DNA from: Lysobacterales bacterium UBA5700
GTDB taxonomy: Bacteria; Pseudomonadota; Gammaproteobacteria; Xanthomonadales; Xanthomonadaceae
DNA: 10,442 nucleotides
Direction of reading: 5' to 3'
Assembly: GCA_002420085.1 (NCBI GenBank)
Contig: DIHI01000131.1
Coordinates: forward strand, 13,143 to 23,584
Position 1 is the first letter of the stretch. Every line of letters begins with the position of its first letter. Position numbers and translations under genes: made by a program. This document shows positions 8,901 to 10,442 of this stretch, one piece after another. The notes beneath the pieces are model-generated. The model made no database searches, was not told the origin of the DNA, and saw nothing but the letters and a program-made list of their open reading frames with translations.

Positions 8901-9409
8901 AAGGCCGAAAAGTCGTCAGCGATAGCGAGATCCCGTTCCGCGCCGACGTACAGGCGCGCCGGCTGGGACTGGGCGTCCTTCAACCAGAACACCTGGGCCA
9001 GGGTCACCGTCTGGTCGTAGCCCTCGTTGCGAAACACGCCGAGGATCACCGAATAGGCATTGGCCTCGCGCAGCGCCACCGGTCGCGCACTACCGCCGGT
9101 CTCACTGCGCTCGCTCTTGTAGTGACCGAGCACGTAGGAGCGCAGACTGCGTTCGCGGGCATCGGCACCGGCGGCCTTGTTGTAGGCGACCCGGTGCGCC
9201 GGCACCAGCAGGGTGGTGATGGCATCGACCAGGGTCGATTTGCCCGAGCCGATGTCACCCGTCAGCAGACCATTGCGACCATCGAGCCGCAGGATCCAGG
9301 CCCGGCGATCGAAGGTTCCCCAATTGAACACCTCCAGCCGATGCAGGCGAAACCCGGCGCGGGTGTCGTCGGTGGCGAAATCGAGGCCCAGCGTCTGCGG
9401 CTCAGACAT
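5951..9409 (-). CDS. jetC: Wadjet SMC-like ATPase JetC (MukB/MksB-related)
   Basis: A 1152-residue SMC-type motor. The N-terminal head has 'VFNWGTFD' (27-34) and Walker A 'GDIGSGKST' (51-59). A long charged coiled coil follows from about 280 to 455. A globular hinge region (about 470-660) contains '[15 protein letters not shown]' and '[13 protein letters not shown]', and the returning coiled coil runs to about 930. The C-terminal head has the ABC signature 'SGGQKEK' (1013-1019), Walker B 'FVVIDEAF' (1047-1054; D1051, E1052) and D-loop 'GRGSDES'. With kleisin JetA and JetB, JetC homologues extrude DNA loops using ATP to test DNA topology. ATG 9409 is preferred because AGGG lies 6 nt upstream; ATG 9415 is possible, and the open frame further up to 9580 is only antisense to jetB. 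It overlaps jetB by 8 nt and jetD by 4 nt. The last 30 or so residues, rich in Ala, Asp and Pro, extend past the ATPase core. Confidence 0.94.
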   Translation of the reverse strand: MSEPQTLGLDFATDDTRAGFRLHRLEVFNWGTFDRRAWILRLDGRNGLLTGDIGSGKSTLVDAITTLLVPAHRVAYNKAAGADARERSLRSYVLGHYKSERSETGGSARPVALREANAYSVILGVFRNEGYDQTVTLAQVFWLKDAQSQPARLYVGAERDLAIADDFSAFGGDITALRRKLRAGGCELFDSFPPYGAWLRRRLGINHEQALELFHQTVSMKSVGNLTDFVRNHMLEPFDARERIDALIRHFDDLDRAHQAVVRAKRQVGLLTPLVEDCQRHQELADAIDGWRACRDALRPYFARLKCELLDRRLDILAHEWERQNAQVERLRRERDDGRRVIADLERALRDNGGDRLEQLASEIGRLDQERQRRQSKADRHAELLACIGEPRPDDEVAFLAQRRTIAAQAEHQRGRITELGNLEREQEFEFRTQRASHASLQEEIDSLKRRRSNIDAAQVRIREALCQALTIAEDDMPFAGELIQVRDDQREWTGAAERLLRGFALSMLVPDQHYRSVSQWVNDQHIRGRLVYFHVRPSHSAPDIALHRDSLVRKLAIKPDSPFHDWLDREVRKRFDFACCADLDQFRRESRAITAAGQIKEVGGRHEKDDRHAIDDRSRYVLGWSNGEKIRALEGQREQIETHLAAIAGRLAELKRAREQAQSVRDVLTRLEEFDRYDELDWQHIAHEVAALSEERERLERASDALKEIGQRLDAAKRVVADLDQQLDGKDGARDQRSKTEQKRSDAQALREQTQAIWDGAPVDAHLTVRLDGLREEALAVHQLSVESCDNREQEFRRWLQDRIDGEGRRLERLAERIIKAMSAYREEFKLEAAEIDASLAAANEYRKQLEQLHRDDLPRFEERFKELLNVNTINEIANFNAQLARERETIRERIERINHSLAAIDYNPGRYIVLVSQPSPDAEIRDFQQALRACTDDTLAGSDDGQYSEAKFLQVKGIIDRFRGREGLSEQDRRWTDKVTDVRNGFLFSASERWHVDDVEHEHYSDSGGKSGGQKEKLAYTILAASLAYQFGLEWGAVRSRSFRFVVIDEAFGRGSDESAHYGLTLFRQLNLQLLIVTPLQKIHIIEPFVASVGFVHNEGGKDSRLRGLSIEDYRARKAGGSDPAAIADAPARPEFDRAQADRQATITHP

Positions 9410-10106
9410 CGTCATCCCTGACCGTACCGGCCCTGCTGCGCCTGCCGCCATCGGCCGGACCGCGCGTGCCGGCCTCGGCACGATAGCCGGCCAGACGCGC
9501 GTCGAATTCGGCCAGCCACTGACCATCGACAAACGACTTGAGAATCCGTCGGACCTCATAGCCGACCGGCCCGCTCGCACCGGCTGTCGATTTCAGCCGT
9601 CGCAGAAAACCGAGATCGACCACCTTGTTGATGGTCGTCTCCAACTGATCGATCAGGCGCGCCTCGTTGCTGCCCTCGGGCGGGAACAGGAACACCCGCA
9701 CCAGTTCGACGATCTCGTCGCGGCTCAACACCAAGCGGGTATCGCTACCACCGGCATCGAATTCGGCCAGCTTCTTGCGCAACAGAGCCAGCAGCAGACT
9801 GACCGGATACGACAGCGGACGGCGCGCCATCAGACGCGGCAGCGACGCCGCCGAATCGCCCTCCTCCGGATCGGGGCGGCTCTTGAGAAAGGCATACCCC
9901 TCGGACTCATCGAGCACCAGTTCGAGCAACAACACCGCTGCCTGCTCACGCACCCGTGCCTGCCACCGCAGCAGGCTGGCCCACAGCCGCTCGTCATCGT
10001 CGCGGTACAGCACGCCCTTGAGCAGATGGATCATCAGCACCGACAGATCCGGCGTCACCGAGCCTGGCGCCGAAGCGGCATCCGAAGCCCCCTCATCCAA
10101 CCTCAC
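9402..10106 (-). CDS. jetB: Wadjet KITE-type subunit JetB (DUF4194)
   Basis: A 234-residue protein matching DUF4194, the MukE/MksE-like KITE subunit of Wadjet, which binds the kleisin JetA and helps regulate the JetC ATPase and DNA clamp. Family signs: '[19 protein letters not shown]' (28-46), '[17 protein letters not shown]' (61-77), '[20 protein letters not shown]' (91-110), '[13 protein letters not shown]' (127-139) and '[16 protein letters not shown]' (183-198). The last two belong to the paired winged-helix fold. The start is GTG 10106, backed by a strong GGAGG (10114-10118 on the plus strand) 7 nt upstream. The N-terminal 20 residues are low complexity, and so is the Gly/Arg-rich tail after residue 205, which overlaps the jetC ribosome site and start. 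It is the first recognisable gene of the operon in this window; the usual upstream partner jetA is not seen. Confidence 0.92.
   Translation of the reverse strand: MRLDEGASDAASAPGSVTPDLSVLMIHLLKGVLYRDDDERLWASLLRWQARVREQAAVLLLELVLDESEGYAFLKSRPDPEEGDSAASLPRLMARRPLSYPVSLLLALLRKKLAEFDAGGSDTRLVLSRDEIVELVRVFLFPPEGSNEARLIDQLETTINKVVDLGFLRRLKSTAGASGPVGYEVRRILKSFVDGQWLAEFDARLAGYRAEAGTRGPADGGRRSRAGTVRDDDV
9416..9419 (-). promoter_or_regulatory. Shine-Dalgarno site of jetC inside the end of jetB
   Basis: On the minus strand this reads AGGG, with 6 nt to ATG 9409. An upstream ATG at 9415 directly abuts AGGG and is therefore a poorer start. The site lies within the last codons of jetB. Confidence 0.55.
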
Positions 10107-10442
10107 CGCGACACCTCCGACACACCATCACTGCGCGCTCCACCGCTCACAGCCAGCCCCGCGTCGCACCGAACCCGGCCGATGCCGGCCATCGAACAAA
10201 CCAGCGATCGACTCACGGCCATGTTCCCTCTGCCGCACTTGGGATGGTCAGCCGCAACTCGCTGTCGTCGATCAACTCGAAACTCGGCGCCCGACCCGAC
10301 AGCCTGCGGCTGCGCTCGATGATCGCGACACCCTTCGTCCGCCACCCGTCGCACGCACTGGTCGGGAACGCGCATGGGATGAGCATGGAACTCGAACTTC
10401 CAACGGCACGATCGGTGAGAGGGCCATCTGCTCATGTCGGTC
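10107..10442 (-). other. Unassigned 336 bp upstream of jetB with a possible broken coding fragment
   Basis: No confident gene is seen here. On the minus strand, one frame from 10386 (ATG) to the TGA at 10213 gives 57 residues. Its last part has about 90% G or C at third positions over some 30 codons and ends 'GRAPSFELIDDSELRLTIPS' before a short tail. Above about 10345 a different frame looks more coding ('KFEFHAHPMRVPDQ', about 10397-10356). That second frame stays open down to a TGA at 10103, overlapping the jetB GTG by 4 nt, but its lower half looks less protein-like. The picture fits the end of a frameshifted or decayed gene, or a short C-terminal fragment. It does not resemble the end of JetA (DUF3375) as I know the family. 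The peptide's pattern loosely recalls the C-terminus of AlbA_2/ATP-binding regulator proteins, but this is a guess. Bases 10119-10212 hold no clear promoter; CCGGC and GCCGG at 10175-10188 could form a small hairpin. Confidence 0.3.
10114..10118 (-). promoter_or_regulatory. Strong Shine-Dalgarno site of jetB
   Basis: On the minus strand this reads GGAGG, 7 nt before the GTG start of jetB at 10106. It fixes the GTG start and shows that jetB can be translated on its own, without coupling to an upstream gene. Confidence 0.8.

Noticed and set aside
7766..9421. A 551-codon plus-strand open frame across jetC, with others at 5480-6658 and 6707-7759
   Set aside because: These mirror the coiled-coil and hinge codons of jetC and jetD on the other strand and show no recognisable domain or ribosome site. 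Their hydrophobic stretches come from reading charged codons in reverse.
9410..9580. Upstream extension of jetC to 1209 residues
   Set aside because: It would overlap jetB by about 180 nt, and the extra peptide is non-conserved, while ATG 9409 has a well-placed AGGG and begins the expected N-terminus.
10175..10188. CCGGC/GCCGG hairpin as a terminator between the upstream fragment and jetB
   Set aside because: The stem is only 5 bp with no T-run, and such pairs are common by chance in GC-rich DNA.

Overview
The window looks like chromosomal DNA from a high-GC gammaproteobacterium. The best evidence is a full-length fused RlmL/RlmK rRNA methyltransferase, a fusion typical of that class. An exported DUF6491-like protein suggests Lysobacterales (Xanthomonadales) or a close relative; this taxonomic call is inference. 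All convincing genes share a strong preference for G or C at third codon positions, so no gene stands out as a recent compositional arrival.

Layout. A short exported protein (85-594, +) converges on a housekeeping-type operon on the minus strand, with a strong 12-bp stem-loop at 610-647 between them. In transcription order this operon is a MOSC-domain protein (3437-3940), a small alpha/beta hydrolase (2904-3440, overlapping the MOSC stop in an ATGA) and rlmL (656-2872). Divergent from it is an AmpD-like N-acetylmuramoyl-L-alanine amidase (3983-4561, +). The 42-bp divergent gap holds a perfect 10-bp palindrome, ATGCTAGCAT, that reads as an extended -10 box on both strands and would place the amidase transcript start on its start codon.

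The right half is a plasmid-defence operon of the Wadjet (JetABCD) type I family, on the minus strand: jetB (9402-10106, DUF4194), jetC (5951-9409, MukB/SMC-like ATPase) and jetD (4740-5954, DUF3322 plus DUF2220 Toprim nuclease). The three genes overlap by 8 and 4 nt. In known Wadjet systems JetA (DUF3375 kleisin), JetB and JetC form a loop-extruding SMC complex that recognises small circular DNA, and JetD cleaves it. All visible active-site motifs of JetC and JetD are intact.

The kleisin gene jetA, normally directly upstream of jetB, is not recognisable in the 336 bp available (10107-10442). That stretch instead shows coding character split over two minus-strand frames, ending at a stop at 10213 in a peptide unlike the JetA C-terminus. 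Whether jetA lies beyond the window, has been displaced by other DNA, or is lost cannot be decided here. No tRNA, rRNA, CRISPR array, insertion sequence or integrase is visible.
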